A stretch of 64,000 nt of DNA from JARKQH01 sp964631605 (GTDB taxonomy: Bacteria > Verrucomicrobiota > Verrucomicrobiia > Limisphaerales > UBA8199), in the NCBI GenBank assembly GCA_964631605.1, contig CAZVYG010000013.1:1-64000 (forward strand), in the 5' to 3' direction. Both the position numbers and the translations under genes were made by a program. Below, one piece after another: positions 51,401-60,385 of the stretch. The notes under the pieces were generated by a model that did no database searches, had not been told where the DNA came from, and worked only from the letters and a program-made list of their open reading frames with translations. Position 1 is the first letter of the stretch, and each line of letters begins with the position of its first letter.

Positions 51401-52236
51401 ACATCAATGGCCTCCGCGTAAACGCCGGGCAACGAGACACTGGTAACGGCTGTGGCCGTCTGGTTGCCGAGGTTCAGGCTGAATTGCCTGAGGTTGCCCG
51501 CAATGGTCTTTGCCCAGAAGGTGTTGCCGGCGCCCCAGGCCAGGGCCCGCCGGGTTTCCTCCGCCGCCGCGTCGGTGGTGATTTTGGTCGCGGTGAAGTT
51601 GACGCCGTCGGTGGTGGTCAAAAGGCCCACGACCTGGTTGAAGGTGCCCAGGAGAATCTGGGTGCCGGCGCCGGTGCCGCGCAAGGTAAGGGAATCCCCG
51701 AAACGGCGGGGGCTCGAGCCGTTGGTGTTGCCGAAGGAGGGATCCCCCGAGTAGGCCAGGGTCGGCTGGGCGCTTTCATTGGCCCAGCGATAGAGCTTGA
51801 AGGGACCGGATGCCCCGGTGGCGTCCGTGGTCAGGTTCGCCACATAAATCACCCCGTCATCGGTGACGGCAGCCAGGTTGATGACGAACGTGCCGCCATT
51901 GATTACTCCCGTATCAAAAGGCAGCGTGCCGAGCAGCGTGCCATCCGTGCCATCCAGAATATGAACGGCCACCGGTGACGTGCGACTGGGCACAATCACG
52001 TGGCCGGTCACCGGATTATAGGCCAGGCCGCGCGTGGTATAGGTCGTTCCCACGGTAAGGAACGGGTGAGAGGAGGCTCCCTGGGCGATGCTCCAGAGGT
52101 TGCTCAAAACGTAGGATTGGGCCAGGGCGCATTGCAGGCCGCTCAAGCCCAATAACAGCAGGCCCATGAGAAGGGGCCGCAGGCAAGGGATGGGGGTGGA
52201 GTTGACACGTCGTTTGGTATTACCAGGTCTGTTCAT
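48480..52236 (-). CDS. Very large secreted three-module protein (propeller-like plus Ig-like domains), interrupted by an assembly gap
   Basis: About 1250 residues read on both sides of a run of N. The signal peptide (LLMGLLLLGLSGLQCALAQ) is followed by three copies of one module (beginning NLWSIAQG, NIWNIAAN and NIWSVLAG), each with the same order of blade-like segments (YNPVT/INPLT/FNPVN, DDGVIYVANLSTD-like, GDP, FWAK and a closing F/YLFAL..NNG). Ig-like domains separate them (PASVTIWEGAAYWTFSVAV and a second, less similar one). It resembles DUF4623-type proteins. The tail is the common verrucomicrobial end (YQVQSVGDLGGTWQNLG ... FYRVVAQ). The function is unknown; such proteins are probably exported by the type II system. 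Reading frames on the two sides agree if the real gap is a multiple of three, about 21 bases. Confidence 0.8.
49991..50000. other. Assembly gap (10 N) inside the large secreted-protein gene
   Basis: Ten N break the gene at the end of its second module. With 10 bases the frames do not join. Alignment with the third module (DFGGNTYLFAMNENNG) against the flanks here (VDFG ... CC then LGVNNG) predicts a missing stretch of about 21 bases coding GNTYLF-like residues. Confidence 0.95.
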
Positions 52237-52287
52237 AATGTTTGGTCGTAAAACGGGTTTCTATCGGGTGGCATGTTAGGGCAGCCG

Positions 52288-52318
52288 GACGCGGAGCGTC
52301 TATGACGCATTTGCGTCA
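52288..52318. promoter_or_regulatory. Candidate operator with four GACGC half-sites
   Basis: Two adjacent dyads: GACGC-GGA-GCGTC (52288-52300) and TGACGCA-TT-TGCGTCA (52303-52318). They lie between the divergent starts of the large secreted protein (52236, minus) and a prepilin gene (52369, plus). Perfect arms and repeated half-sites suggest a dimeric regulator acting on both promoters. Confidence 0.5.
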
Positions 52319-52368
52319 ATGAATCGGACTTGCGTTTCGTTTCGAACGGTGAGTTATTGTTAAGTGAG

Positions 52369-53229
52369 ATGAAAAGAGAAATCACCAGGTTTTCCTGTAT
52401 GCGTGCGAGAGTCGCCCGGGCGAGTCGCGCCACCGGTTTTACGCTGATCGAGCTGCTGGTAGTGATCGCGATCATTGCCATCCTCGCGGCGATGCTGCTG
52501 CCGGCCCTCAGCCGCGCCAAAGCGCGGGCGCAAACCATCAGTTGTTTGACCAATACCAAACAGCTCCAGGTGGCTTACGAGCTGTACGCCACCGACAACG
52601 GCAACCGCGTGATGGACAACTCGGTCAACGGCGTCTCCAGTCCCGGCGACAAGGCCTGGATCAAGGGGAATGCACAGGAATTCACCCCCGATTACGTGAA
52701 TGATCCCAGCCGCGGGGTGCTCTTCCCGTACAACTCGTCGCTGGCGCTGTATCGGTGTCCAACCAGCCGCGCGTTCGTCAAAGGCGCCGGCTGGGGCGAC
52801 ACGGCCCGCGTGCCCCACAACCGCAGTTACTCGGTGTCGGTCTGGCTGGGAAGCAATCTCACGCCGCCGGACCTCATCGCCCAAAAATTGTCCAGCATTC
52901 GAAACCCGTCCCAGACGTCGGTGTTCATCGAGGAGAACCAGATCAGTATTGACAATGGCGCCATCGGCTTCAATCGGACCAACGTGGCGGGGGTGTGGAA
53001 TCTGCCCTCGAATCGCCATGTGAATAGCTGCAATCTTTCCTTCCTGGATGGGCACTCGGAGACGTTTCGGTGGCGCGGTCCCCGGCTGAAGCAGTTGAAC
53101 GATCAGTATTCGGCGGATGACTCGCGCTCGCAGCGGCCGTCCTCGGGCACCAACCCCCTCCACAGCCAGGACTGGGATTCCAACGACCCGGACTTCATCC
53201 GGCTCGCGTTGACGGCGCCGTTGCTGTAG
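52369..53229 (+). CDS. Orphan prepilin-like protein with H-X9-DG motif
   Basis: A 286-residue protein with the helix TGFTLIELLVVIAIIAILAAM and the motif HVNSCNLSFLDG near the C terminus (H-X9-DG). The body has the DUF1559-type pattern (KQLQVAYELYATDNGNRVM, LYRCPTSRAF). The ATG at 52369 follows an AAGTGAG-type ribosome site. It is divergent from the large secreted-protein gene, with the four-half-site dyad between them, so the two may be controlled together. Confidence 0.83.
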   Translation: MKREITRFSCMRARVARASRATGFTLIELLVVIAIIAILAAMLLPALSRAKARAQTISCLTNTKQLQVAYELYATDNGNRVMDNSVNGVSSPGDKAWIKGNAQEFTPDYVNDPSRGVLFPYNSSLALYRCPTSRAFVKGAGWGDTARVPHNRSYSVSVWLGSNLTPPDLIAQKLSSIRNPSQTSVFIEENQISIDNGAIGFNRTNVAGVWNLPSNRHVNSCNLSFLDGHSETFRWRGPRLKQLNDQYSADDSRSQRPSSGTNPLHSQDWDSNDPDFIRLALTAPLL

Positions 53230-53378
53230 GCCCTACTGCCTGCCGCAGGGAGGCAAATCCATTCTGTAACGGTTTCTGAAGGTCTCCGGACCCCCCGCAA
53301 CGTTCCGTTGCTTCAGTAGGCGAACGTGCCCCGGCTTTCTGCCGGATTGCGTCGAATCACTGTTTTCCCCCGCCCCAT

Positions 53379-53840
53379 TCAACGGCGGCGGGGAGCCGCC
53401 TCGAAATCGTGCTGGGCGGCGAGCGGGCCGGCTTTGATGCGGAGCTGGTATTTGACCCCAGGCTGGAGCGGTTCCGGAAGGGCGCCTTTAACTGCCGGGC
53501 GCATGCCCGGGATGCGGCTCCCATAAATGAAACTCTTGACGGGCACCGAGTTCGAGTCCGAGACCAAATGCCAGATGGGATGCGGATACTTGTTGGTTTC
53601 AACCGCGCTCAGCGGAAATACCTTCACCTCAGTCAGTTGCAGTTTGCGGTTGAAGCCAAAAAAGACCGGCGCCGCCGTCTCCGGTGCCGCGCCACGCTGA
53701 CGCGCGACGGGGACCGGACGCGGGCTGGACCGGTGGGAAATCTGAATTTCCTCGGCGGCAAACCAGTCTCTATTCAGGTAAAGCGATATCGCGCCGAGCA
53801 CGACGGCGGCAGCGATAAGCGCCCAGTTCTTGGTCGTCAT
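53379..53840 (-). CDS. Small membrane-anchored protein of unknown function
   Basis: A 153-residue protein with one N-terminal membrane helix (WALIAAAVVLGAISLYL) and a periplasmic domain that looks beta-rich (VFFGFNRKLQLTEVKVFPLSAVETNKYPHPIWHLVSDS ... SFIYGSRIPGM ... LQPGVKYQLRIKAG), similar in style to fibronectin III-like folds. The end is Arg-rich. It is divergent from the prepilin at 53894 with 53 bases between starts; such a pair next to a prepilin may indicate a joint role in pilin-like assembly. Confidence 0.65.
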   Translation of the reverse strand: MTTKNWALIAAAVVLGAISLYLNRDWFAAEEIQISHRSSPRPVPVARQRGAAPETAAPVFFGFNRKLQLTEVKVFPLSAVETNKYPHPIWHLVSDSNSVPVKSFIYGSRIPGMRPAVKGALPEPLQPGVKYQLRIKAGPLAAQHDFEAAPRRR

Positions 53841-53893
53841 ACGGCCTAAGAGGCTGACGTTGGCGGCGTGAGATTATTCGACCCGAATGTTTT

Positions 53894-54673
53894 ATGAATG
53901 AGATCAGAGCAGGAAGACGAGCAGCCGGCGGCGGCGGGTTGGCGCCAGAACCGCCTGGGGCGGGCTCGCGGCGCGAGGGCTTTACGTTGATCGAATTGCT
54001 GGTGGTCATCGCCATCATTTCCATCCTGGCCAGCATGCTGCTCCCCGCCCTGGCCCGGGCCAAGGAAGCCGCGTACCGCATTCAATGCGTAAACAACCTC
54101 AAGCAGCTTACCCTCGCGGTGAAGCTGTATGCAGACGAGAACAACGGCTTCTATCCACCCCGCACGAATACTTTTCGCTGGCCCGCGCGGTTGTTGGAGT
54201 ATTACCGCAACACCAACCTGCTGGTGTGTCCCACCGACGCCAAACGGGGGACGCCCTTGACTGATACGACTTCGATCGCCCCGGCGGATCGCGCGCCGCG
54301 CAGCTTTATGATCAACGGGTGGAATGATTATTTCACCAATGCGCTGGTGGGCGCTCCGGCGATGAAAGAGCTGGCCGTGGTCAAACCTTCCGACACTTTG
54401 ATCTTTGGCGAGAAAAAGAATCTGCCCAACGAAAACCCGCCCGTGTCCATGCATTACTATATGGATCTGAACGAGGGGACCGGCAACGATTTTGACCAGG
54501 TCGAGCACGGCTGCCACTCCGCCGTCCGCCAAAAGCGCGTCCGGGCCGGCGGCTCAAACTTCGCCTTCGTGGATGGAGCGGTCAGCTTCCTCAAATATGG
54601 CGCTTCGGTGTGGCCGGAAAACCGGTGGGCGGTCCGGGACGAGGAGCGGCGGCTTTATGCCTTCCAGCCCTGA
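53894..54673 (+). CDS. Orphan prepilin-like protein, H-X9-DG motif altered
   Basis: A 259-residue protein: long leader, then EGFTLIELLVVIAIISILASMLLPAL, and the DUF1559-type body (LKQLTLAVKLYADENNGFYPP, LLVCPTDAKRG). The C-terminal motif reads RAGGSNFAFVDG, with Arg in place of the usual His. It is the fourth orphan prepilin in the window. It is followed by the clpX gene in convergent orientation. Confidence 0.82.
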   Translation: MNEIRAGRRAAGGGGLAPEPPGAGSRREGFTLIELLVVIAIISILASMLLPALARAKEAAYRIQCVNNLKQLTLAVKLYADENNGFYPPRTNTFRWPARLLEYYRNTNLLVCPTDAKRGTPLTDTTSIAPADRAPRSFMINGWNDYFTNALVGAPAMKELAVVKPSDTLIFGEKKNLPNENPPVSMHYYMDLNEGTGNDFDQVEHGCHSAVRQKRVRAGGSNFAFVDGAVSFLKYGASVWPENRWAVRDEERRLYAFQP

Positions 54674-54737
54674 AGCGGGGTGAGATTTACGCCTCGAACC
54701 TCAAGCCAGTCCGACCGCACAGGCGCGAGGGCGGGAC

Positions 54738-56027
54738 TCAGGCAGCGGCGCGTCCGGCTTTGCGGCCGATCAGGGGTTTGGATTCGCCCGCGACGACCGC
54801 CTTGGTAATGTTGACGTGAACGATGTCGTCGCTGCTGGGGACGTCGTACATGATGTCAAGCATCAAACGTTCGAGAAGGCTGCGCAGGGCGCGGGCGCCG
54901 GTGCCTTTCTTGATGGCCTGCGCCGCCAGCTCGTGGAGGGCGTCCTCGGAAAACTCCAGCTCCACCCCCTCCATGGCCATGAGCTTGGCGTATTGCTTGG
55001 TAAGGGCGTTGCGGGTTTCGGTGAGGATCGAGACCAGTTGAGTCTCGGTCAACTCCGCCAGCACCGTGACCATGGGCAGCCGCCCGATAAACTCGGGGAT
55101 GAAGCCGAAGGACAGCAGGTCCTCGGGCTCGACATACTGAAGGATTTCCTGGCGGTTGATGGCGGCGGCCTTGATGCCATCCTCGACGGCGCGGAAGCCC
55201 ATGACGTGCTTGCCCAAACGGCGCTGAATGATGCGTTCCAGTCCGACAAAGGCGCCACCGCAGATGAACAGGATGTCGGAGGTGTCCACCCGGATGTATT
55301 CCTGCTGGGGATGCTTGCGGCCCCCCTGGGGCGGAACGTTGCAAACGGTGCCTTCGAGAATCTTGAGCAGCGCCTGCTGCACCCCTTCGCCCGACACATC
55401 GCGGGTGATGGAGACGTTCTCCGTTTTGCGCGCGATTTTGTCTATTTCGTCAATGTAAACAATGCCGCGCTGGGCGCGTTTGACGTCGTAATCGGCGTTT
55501 TGGAGAAGACGCAGGACGATGTTCTCCACATCCTCACCCACGTAACCCGCCTCGGTGAGAGTGGTGGCGTCGGCGATGGCAAAGGGCACATCCAGAATCT
55601 GGGCCAGAGTGCGGGCGAGCAGGGTTTTGCCCGAGCCCGTTGGGCCGATCATGAGAATGTTGCTCTTTTCGATCTCGACCTCCGAGTGAGCATCCGGCGC
55701 GGCACCGGCCTCGCTCTCCCCCGCCCGGGCGGCTTCCTGGGCGATGCGCTTGTAGTGGTTGTGAACGGCGACGGCGAGCGTCTTCTTGGCGTGCTCCTGT
55801 CCGATGCAGCGGGAGTCGAGCTGCCGTTTGATTTCGGCGGGCTTGGGAACCTGGATGCGCGGGGTCGCCTTGCGGTTCTGGATGGCGAACTCCTTGTCGA
55901 GCACCTGTTTGCAAAGCAGAACGCAGTTGTCGCAAATGTAAACGCCGGGGCCGGCGATGAGCTTTTTGACCTCGGCGTGGGACTTTCCGCAGAAGCTGCA
56001 GAGCGTCAGGCTCGTGGGGCGGGCCAT
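54738..56027 (-). CDS. clpX: ATP-dependent unfoldase ClpX
   Basis: A 429-residue AAA+ protein. The N-terminal C4 zinc finger is complete (LCSFCGKSH ... ICDNCVLLC), Walker A is GPTGSGKTLLARTLA (about 129-143), Walker B IVYIDEIDKIA and the pore loop and sensor regions are regular (GYVGEDVENIVLRLLQ). ClpX unfolds tagged proteins and feeds them into ClpP. It begins 4 bases after the clpP stop, forming a classic clpP-clpX operon. No trigger factor or lon gene is adjacent. Confidence 0.97.
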   Translation of the reverse strand: MARPTSLTLCSFCGKSHAEVKKLIAGPGVYICDNCVLLCKQVLDKEFAIQNRKATPRIQVPKPAEIKRQLDSRCIGQEHAKKTLAVAVHNHYKRIAQEAARAGESEAGAAPDAHSEVEIEKSNILMIGPTGSGKTLLARTLAQILDVPFAIADATTLTEAGYVGEDVENIVLRLLQNADYDVKRAQRGIVYIDEIDKIARKTENVSITRDVSGEGVQQALLKILEGTVCNVPPQGGRKHPQQEYIRVDTSDILFICGGAFVGLERIIQRRLGKHVMGFRAVEDGIKAAAINRQEILQYVEPEDLLSFGFIPEFIGRLPMVTVLAELTETQLVSILTETRNALTKQYAKLMAMEGVELEFSEDALHELAAQAIKKGTGARALRSLLERLMLDIMYDVPSSDDIVHVNITKAVVAGESKPLIGRKAGRAAA

Positions 56028-56031
56028 CGGG

Positions 56032-56673
56032 TTATTCCTTCTTGTCCGCCAGGCTGGTTGCCCGTTCGGCCAGGGTGGCGATTTCCTTCCGGGATTGCAC
56101 CACCTCGTCCACCAGCCCGTAGGCTTTGGCTTCCTCGGGGGTCATGAAGTTGTCGCGGTCGCAATCCTTTTCCACCTGCTCGACGCTGCGGCCGGTGTGG
56201 CGGGCAATGATGCTGTTGAGGCGCTGCTTGAGCCGGAGCATGTACCGGACCCGGATTTCAACATCGCTGGCGGCGCCCTCGGCGCCCCCGAGCACCTGGT
56301 GAATCATGATGTTGGAATTGGGCAGGGCGTAGCGTTTGCCTTTGGTTCCGCCGCACAACAGCACGGCCCCCATGCTCGCCGCCTGGCCGATGCAGTAGGT
56401 GTTCACGTCGCAGGTGAGGAACTGCATCGTGTCGTACACGGCCAGGCCCGCCGTGACGCTTCCCCCCGGGGAATTGATGTAAAGGTGAATGTCTTTCTTG
56501 GGGTCGGCCATCTGCAGGAACAGAAGCTGGGCTATAATGAGGTTCGCCACCATGTCATCCACCGGCGTTCCCAGGAAGACAATCCGGTCCACCAGCAGCC
56601 GCGAGTAAATGTCATACCCGCGCTCGCCTCGACCGGTCTGTTCGACCACCATTGGTACCAGGAAATTATCCAT
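56032..56673 (-). CDS. clpP: ATP-dependent Clp protease proteolytic subunit
   Basis: A 213-residue serine protease. Active-site Ser is in GQAASMGAVLL, His in NIMIHQVLGGAEG, and the Asp-bearing segment follows (CDRDNFMTPEEAKAYGLVDEV). It assembles into the double heptamer that degrades substrates delivered by ClpX, encoded just downstream. The N-terminal extension is short, as usual (MDNFLVPMVVEQTGRGER). Confidence 0.97.
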   Translation of the reverse strand: MDNFLVPMVVEQTGRGERGYDIYSRLLVDRIVFLGTPVDDMVANLIIAQLLFLQMADPKKDIHLYINSPGGSVTAGLAVYDTMQFLTCDVNTYCIGQAASMGAVLLCGGTKGKRYALPNSNIMIHQVLGGAEGAASDVEIRVRYMLRLKQRLNSIIARHTGRSVEQVEKDCDRDNFMTPEEAKAYGLVDEVVQSRKEIATLAERATSLADKKE

Positions 56674-56837
56674 AAACTACGATCTCTGATGCCACAACCT
56701 ACCGGAGGCCCTGAACGAGGTCAAGCCGGGGTTTGATTCGTGCCCCATCGTCGGTGACTCCCTCGGAATGGGCCCTTTTTCACATAACGTGATGGATACT
56801 GGTTCCACCCCGCCCCACCACTAAAGCACTCCGCCCG

Positions 56838-58208
56838 CTAAAGATCGGGACTTTTCGTGTTGGCGATCCGGATGTCAGGCCGTTCGATCGTCTGGCCGCC
56901 CTCGAAGCCCCGGTCAGCCTGCCACACGTTTTCCCCCGCGTCTTTCACCGGCTCCGACTTTCCGGCCTTGCTGCGAATCGTCTTGATGGCAGACGCAGTC
57001 GCCGCCGGGCCGGGTGCCGGGATGGCCGCCCCGGTCTGGGGGGTGGCTCGGGTGGGCACGGGGACAACGGGACGGTCTTGGAACAGGAGTTGCGCAAACT
57101 GATGAAGGCTGCGCCGCCAGGTCAGGAACTCGTGCCCGGTGTTCGGCGACACATACGCGAGGTTATTGATGCCCGCTTTGTCGAGGGCTTCATGGTTGGA
57201 GGTGATGTTGCCCGGGTTTTCTTTGCTGCCGCAACTGCAGAAGACGACTTTGACCTTCTCCTTGAAACCCGGCGTGTTTTCGACATCGGTGGGCGTGATG
57301 ACGCCGCCGCTGAAGAGGCCAATGTGGGAGAACTTGTCGAGGTTTTTCAAGGTGATGATCTTGGTTTCCGCTCCGCCCATGGAAAGACCGGCCATGGCCC
57401 GATGCGGCTGATCGGAGAGCGTGCGGAAATTGGCGTCAATGTAAGGAATCAACTCACCCACCAGCACCCGTTCGAACGCGGCCGCCGCGCTGGCAAAAGG
57501 ATTTGGGCCGCCCCCCGGACCGCCGCGCCGCCCGCCAGGGCCCGGTCCTTCGTTGGTCAAACCATAGGTCATCACGATGATGAAGGGCCGCGCCTTTCCT
57601 TCCGCGAGCAGGTTGTCCAGGATCAGATTGGCGCGGCCTTGATTCCACCAGGCATATTCGTTTTCACCCCAACCATGCTGGAGATACAGCACCGGATAGC
57701 GCTTCGCGGTCTCTTTGTCGTAATCAGGCGGCGTATAAACGAAAGCGATGCGCGCGAGGATGGTGTTCGTAATCTTGGAGGGAAAGAGGACCTGCTGGAT
57801 GCGCCCGTGAGGGACGTCCTTCAACGCGTAGAAACCCTGGTCATGCGCGGGAATCTCGACGCCGCTCTCCCAACGAGAGGAACCGAAGAAGTGCAAGGTG
57901 CCCGGATCGTTGAAGGTGCCCCCATCCACGGTAAGATGGTAATAGTGGAACCCTTCGTCCATAGGCTGCGACGTGCCGGTCCAGACGCCGTCCTCCCCTT
58001 TGGTCAGGGCGGTTCTGCCCGCGCTGACGCTTTGGGCCTGCGGGGCCACGATGCGGTATCGAACGCGACGCTCTGAGTTGACCTGCGGGTAGGGCTGGCC
58101 CGGTTGGTTCAAACTTGAGGGCTTGAAATCTTCCACCGGCGGCGGGCTCGGTTGGGCCACGGCCGACAGACCCGTCAGGAGCGCGAGACTCAGAGTTGCA
58201 GTTTTCAT
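56838..58208 (-). CDS. Secreted esterase (feruloyl/acetyl-type) with truncated malectin-like tail
   Basis: A 456-residue protein with a signal peptide (ATLSLALLTGLSAVAQ). A carbohydrate-binding-like E-set domain (about 35-120, VRYRIVAPQAQSVSAG) is followed by an alpha/beta hydrolase esterase domain (COG2382 type): LYLQHGWGENEYAW, nucleophile in AGLSMGGAE (Ser276) and His359 in PNTGHEFLTWR. A Pro/Ala-rich linker leads to VWQADRGFEGGQTIERPDIR, which matches the beginning of a malectin-like carbohydrate-binding domain; the stop comes about 14 residues later, so the domain is cut short. The ATG at 58208 is chosen for the signal peptide. Probable role: removing ester groups from plant or algal polysaccharide. 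Confidence 0.85.
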   Translation of the reverse strand: MKTATLSLALLTGLSAVAQPSPPPVEDFKPSSLNQPGQPYPQVNSERRVRYRIVAPQAQSVSAGRTALTKGEDGVWTGTSQPMDEGFHYYHLTVDGGTFNDPGTLHFFGSSRWESGVEIPAHDQGFYALKDVPHGRIQQVLFPSKITNTILARIAFVYTPPDYDKETAKRYPVLYLQHGWGENEYAWWNQGRANLILDNLLAEGKARPFIIVMTYGLTNEGPGPGGRRGGPGGGPNPFASAAAAFERVLVGELIPYIDANFRTLSDQPHRAMAGLSMGGAETKIITLKNLDKFSHIGLFSGGVITPTDVENTPGFKEKVKVVFCSCGSKENPGNITSNHEALDKAGINNLAYVSPNTGHEFLTWRRSLHQFAQLLFQDRPVVPVPTRATPQTGAAIPAPGPAATASAIKTIRSKAGKSEPVKDAGENVWQADRGFEGGQTIERPDIRIANTKSPDL

Positions 58209-58335
58209 GGTGTTACTTGTTCGATCGGTTAAGCGGATTACGGCAACTAAAAAAGGTGATGGATGGCATGAATGCTGGCGGACGCGCAACCGAACCACTC
58301 CGTCCACCAGCAAATGAAACCATACGAACCACCTT

Positions 58336-58375
58336 CTAACGCTCAAGCCTGCGTAGCGCAAGTCGCAAGCGAAGC
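58336..58375. repeat. 40-base dispersed repeat, copy 1 (upstream of the esterase gene)
   Basis: Identical to 60386-60425 at 38 of 40 positions, same orientation, 2050 bases apart. It begins CTAACGCTCAAGCCTGCG and continues CGCAAGTCGCAAGCGAAGC after a 3-base variable part. It lies about 130 bases before the esterase start (minus strand), in a 232-base spacer with no gene. Confidence 0.85.
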
Positions 58376-58440
58376 TTGCACCCAGCCCCGCACGGCAAGA
58401 AACCTGAAAGCGCACGCCGGGGCTCCCGTGCGCTTGGACT

Positions 58441-60372
58441 TCACGGATGAACTGCGGAAACCGGCACGGCGCGCACCTGGACATTCGTGAACAGCTCCGA
58501 GTCTTCGATCTTGCGAAAGCGGGTGTCTGTGCCGTTCGTCCAGATCGGCGAGGTGCTGCCATCGGCGTGGCGGAGGCGGAGGTTGTCCAGATACACCTTG
58601 TAGGTGCCGGGTTTGCCGCCAACGAAGACCAGACCTTGGCGGGGCAGCTTGCCCGGGGCGCTGCTGCACAGGCCGATGACGCGATGTTCCCACACGCCGG
58701 GACCGCCCTGGATTTCGGGGGCGGTGATCTGCTCGCGACCGAATTGGTCAATGCCTTCGCCGCGCTTGAACTCGAGCGTCAGCGACTTGTTGTCATTGCC
58801 CTGGAAGGGCGAGTAGTAAAAGCCGCGACGCAGGCTGTTCGGCGCGCAGGCGATGTCATACTCGATGAAATCGGTGGCGAACTGCTCGACATCGGCGTTG
58901 GCAATGGGAACGACCAGCCTGTCCTTGGGTTTCGATTGCGCGGTCACGGTGACGGTCACTTCAAGCACCTCGCCTTCGGGCGCGGGCCTGGCGTTGAGCT
59001 TCCGGGGCGCGGGTTGGTGCGTCAGCGCGGCGCCGAGCGATTCGGCCCACGCGTTCATCTTCGCTGTGAGTAATTTCACCACGTCGGGATGCGCCTCCGC
59101 CACGTTCGTCGCTTCGCTGAGGTCAGTGCGGAGGTCGTAAAGTTCAACGTGGTCGAAGAAGCGATGGAGCTTCCAGTCCGCCGTGCGGAGGGCGTCTTCA
59201 TTTCGCCACGCCCAGTAGTAGCTCTCGACGGGGCTGGCGGTGTTGTCGCGCAGCGCGGGCCAGATGTTTTTCCCGTCGAGTGGTCGTGTTTCGGGCATCT
59301 TCAAATCCGCCATTGCCATCAAGGTCGGAAACATGTCCAGCGCGCCGCATAGGCCATCCCATTTTCTGCCGCCGGTGACGCCACCTTGCGGCCAATGAAT
59401 CACCGTGGGAAGATGAATGCCGCCTTCGTAGATGCTGTGCTTGCCGCCTCTGAAGGGCAGGTTGCTGCCGTTTTTGGTCGCGCCGTTGTCGCTGGTGAAG
59501 ACGACGATGGTGTTGTCGCGCAGGCCAAGCTGGTCGAGTTCGCCGAGGATGGCCGCGACATTCCTGTCCATCGCCATCACCATCGCGGCGTAGGTGCGTT
59601 TGGTCTGGTCGGTGACCTTGGGGTCCACCCCCTTGAGGTCGGCCTCCTTCGCCTGCAAGGGCGAATGCACGATGTGAAACGGCACATAGCAAAAGAACGG
59701 CTTGTCCTTGCTTTCGCGGATGAACGCGATGGCCCGTTGCGTGATGAGGTCCTCCGTGTAGCCCTCGTCTTGCGGGCGGAACTCGCGGTTGTGCCACCAA
59801 CTGACCGGACCCCGGCCCTGAACCGTGCGGCGGGTGAAGTAATCCGCGCCGCCCCCGTAATAGACCCATGCCTCGTCAAAGCCGTGCTCGTTCACACCGA
59901 GACCGCTCTTGAGTCTCTTGTTCGGCATCGCCTTGAACGCCTTCTCAAACGCGCGGCGGTATTCCGGCGTGTCCGGATCCTCACCGTTGTGCCATTTGCC
60001 GAAGATCCCGGTGCGATAACCATTGGCCTTAAAGCCCTCGGCAAGGGTCGTCTCGGCCTTCGCCAATTCGCCGCCCGTCTCCGGCCCCGTGCCAACGCGA
60101 AACGGATGCCGCCCCGTGAGCAGCATCGCCCGGGTCGGCGAACAGACGCACCAGCCCATGAAGCTCCGCAGCTCGACGCCCTGCTTGAAGAGGCGGTCAA
60201 TGTTCGGCGTCGGGATGCTGCCGCCCGGATGCGCGCTGAGGTCGCTCCAGCCGAGATCGTCGGCCAGCAGGTAAACGATGTTGGGCTTGGCGGGCGGCTT
60301 GGCCGAATCGGCGGCGTGGAGCGCGGTCAGCGGCCCGAGCAGCAGCGTGGTGAGGATGAGAATCGGTTTCAT
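58441..60372 (-). CDS. Secreted sulfatase (arylsulfatase type)
   Basis: A 643-residue protein with a signal peptide (LILTTLLLGPLTALHAA). The formylglycine motif CSPTR (77-81) lies in the usual context GWCVCSPTRAMLLTGRHP. Metal ligands are in LLADDLGWSD (Asp38, Asp39) and FTSDNGATKNG. Residues about 480-643 form an extra C-terminal beta-rich domain. The ATG at 60372 is chosen for the signal peptide. The enzyme removes sulfate groups from glycans, matching the nearby esterase and sugar transporter. It needs a formylglycine-generating enzyme encoded elsewhere. Confidence 0.94.
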   Translation of the reverse strand: MKPILILTTLLLGPLTALHAADSAKPPAKPNIVYLLADDLGWSDLSAHPGGSIPTPNIDRLFKQGVELRSFMGWCVCSPTRAMLLTGRHPFRVGTGPETGGELAKAETTLAEGFKANGYRTGIFGKWHNGEDPDTPEYRRAFEKAFKAMPNKRLKSGLGVNEHGFDEAWVYYGGGADYFTRRTVQGRGPVSWWHNREFRPQDEGYTEDLITQRAIAFIRESKDKPFFCYVPFHIVHSPLQAKEADLKGVDPKVTDQTKRTYAAMVMAMDRNVAAILGELDQLGLRDNTIVVFTSDNGATKNGSNLPFRGGKHSIYEGGIHLPTVIHWPQGGVTGGRKWDGLCGALDMFPTLMAMADLKMPETRPLDGKNIWPALRDNTASPVESYYWAWRNEDALRTADWKLHRFFDHVELYDLRTDLSEATNVAEAHPDVVKLLTAKMNAWAESLGAALTHQPAPRKLNARPAPEGEVLEVTVTVTAQSKPKDRLVVPIANADVEQFATDFIEYDIACAPNSLRRGFYYSPFQGNDNKSLTLEFKRGEGIDQFGREQITAPEIQGGPGVWEHRVIGLCSSAPGKLPRQGLVFVGGKPGTYKVYLDNLRLRHADGSTSPIWTNGTDTRFRKIEDSELFTNVQVRAVPVSAVHP

Positions 60373-60385
60373 GGTTTGTTCTCTC

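Noticed and set aside
53297..53311. GCAACG-TTC-CGTTGC hairpin between convergent genes
   Set aside because: Only 6 bp and no T-run on either strand; too weak to call a terminator.
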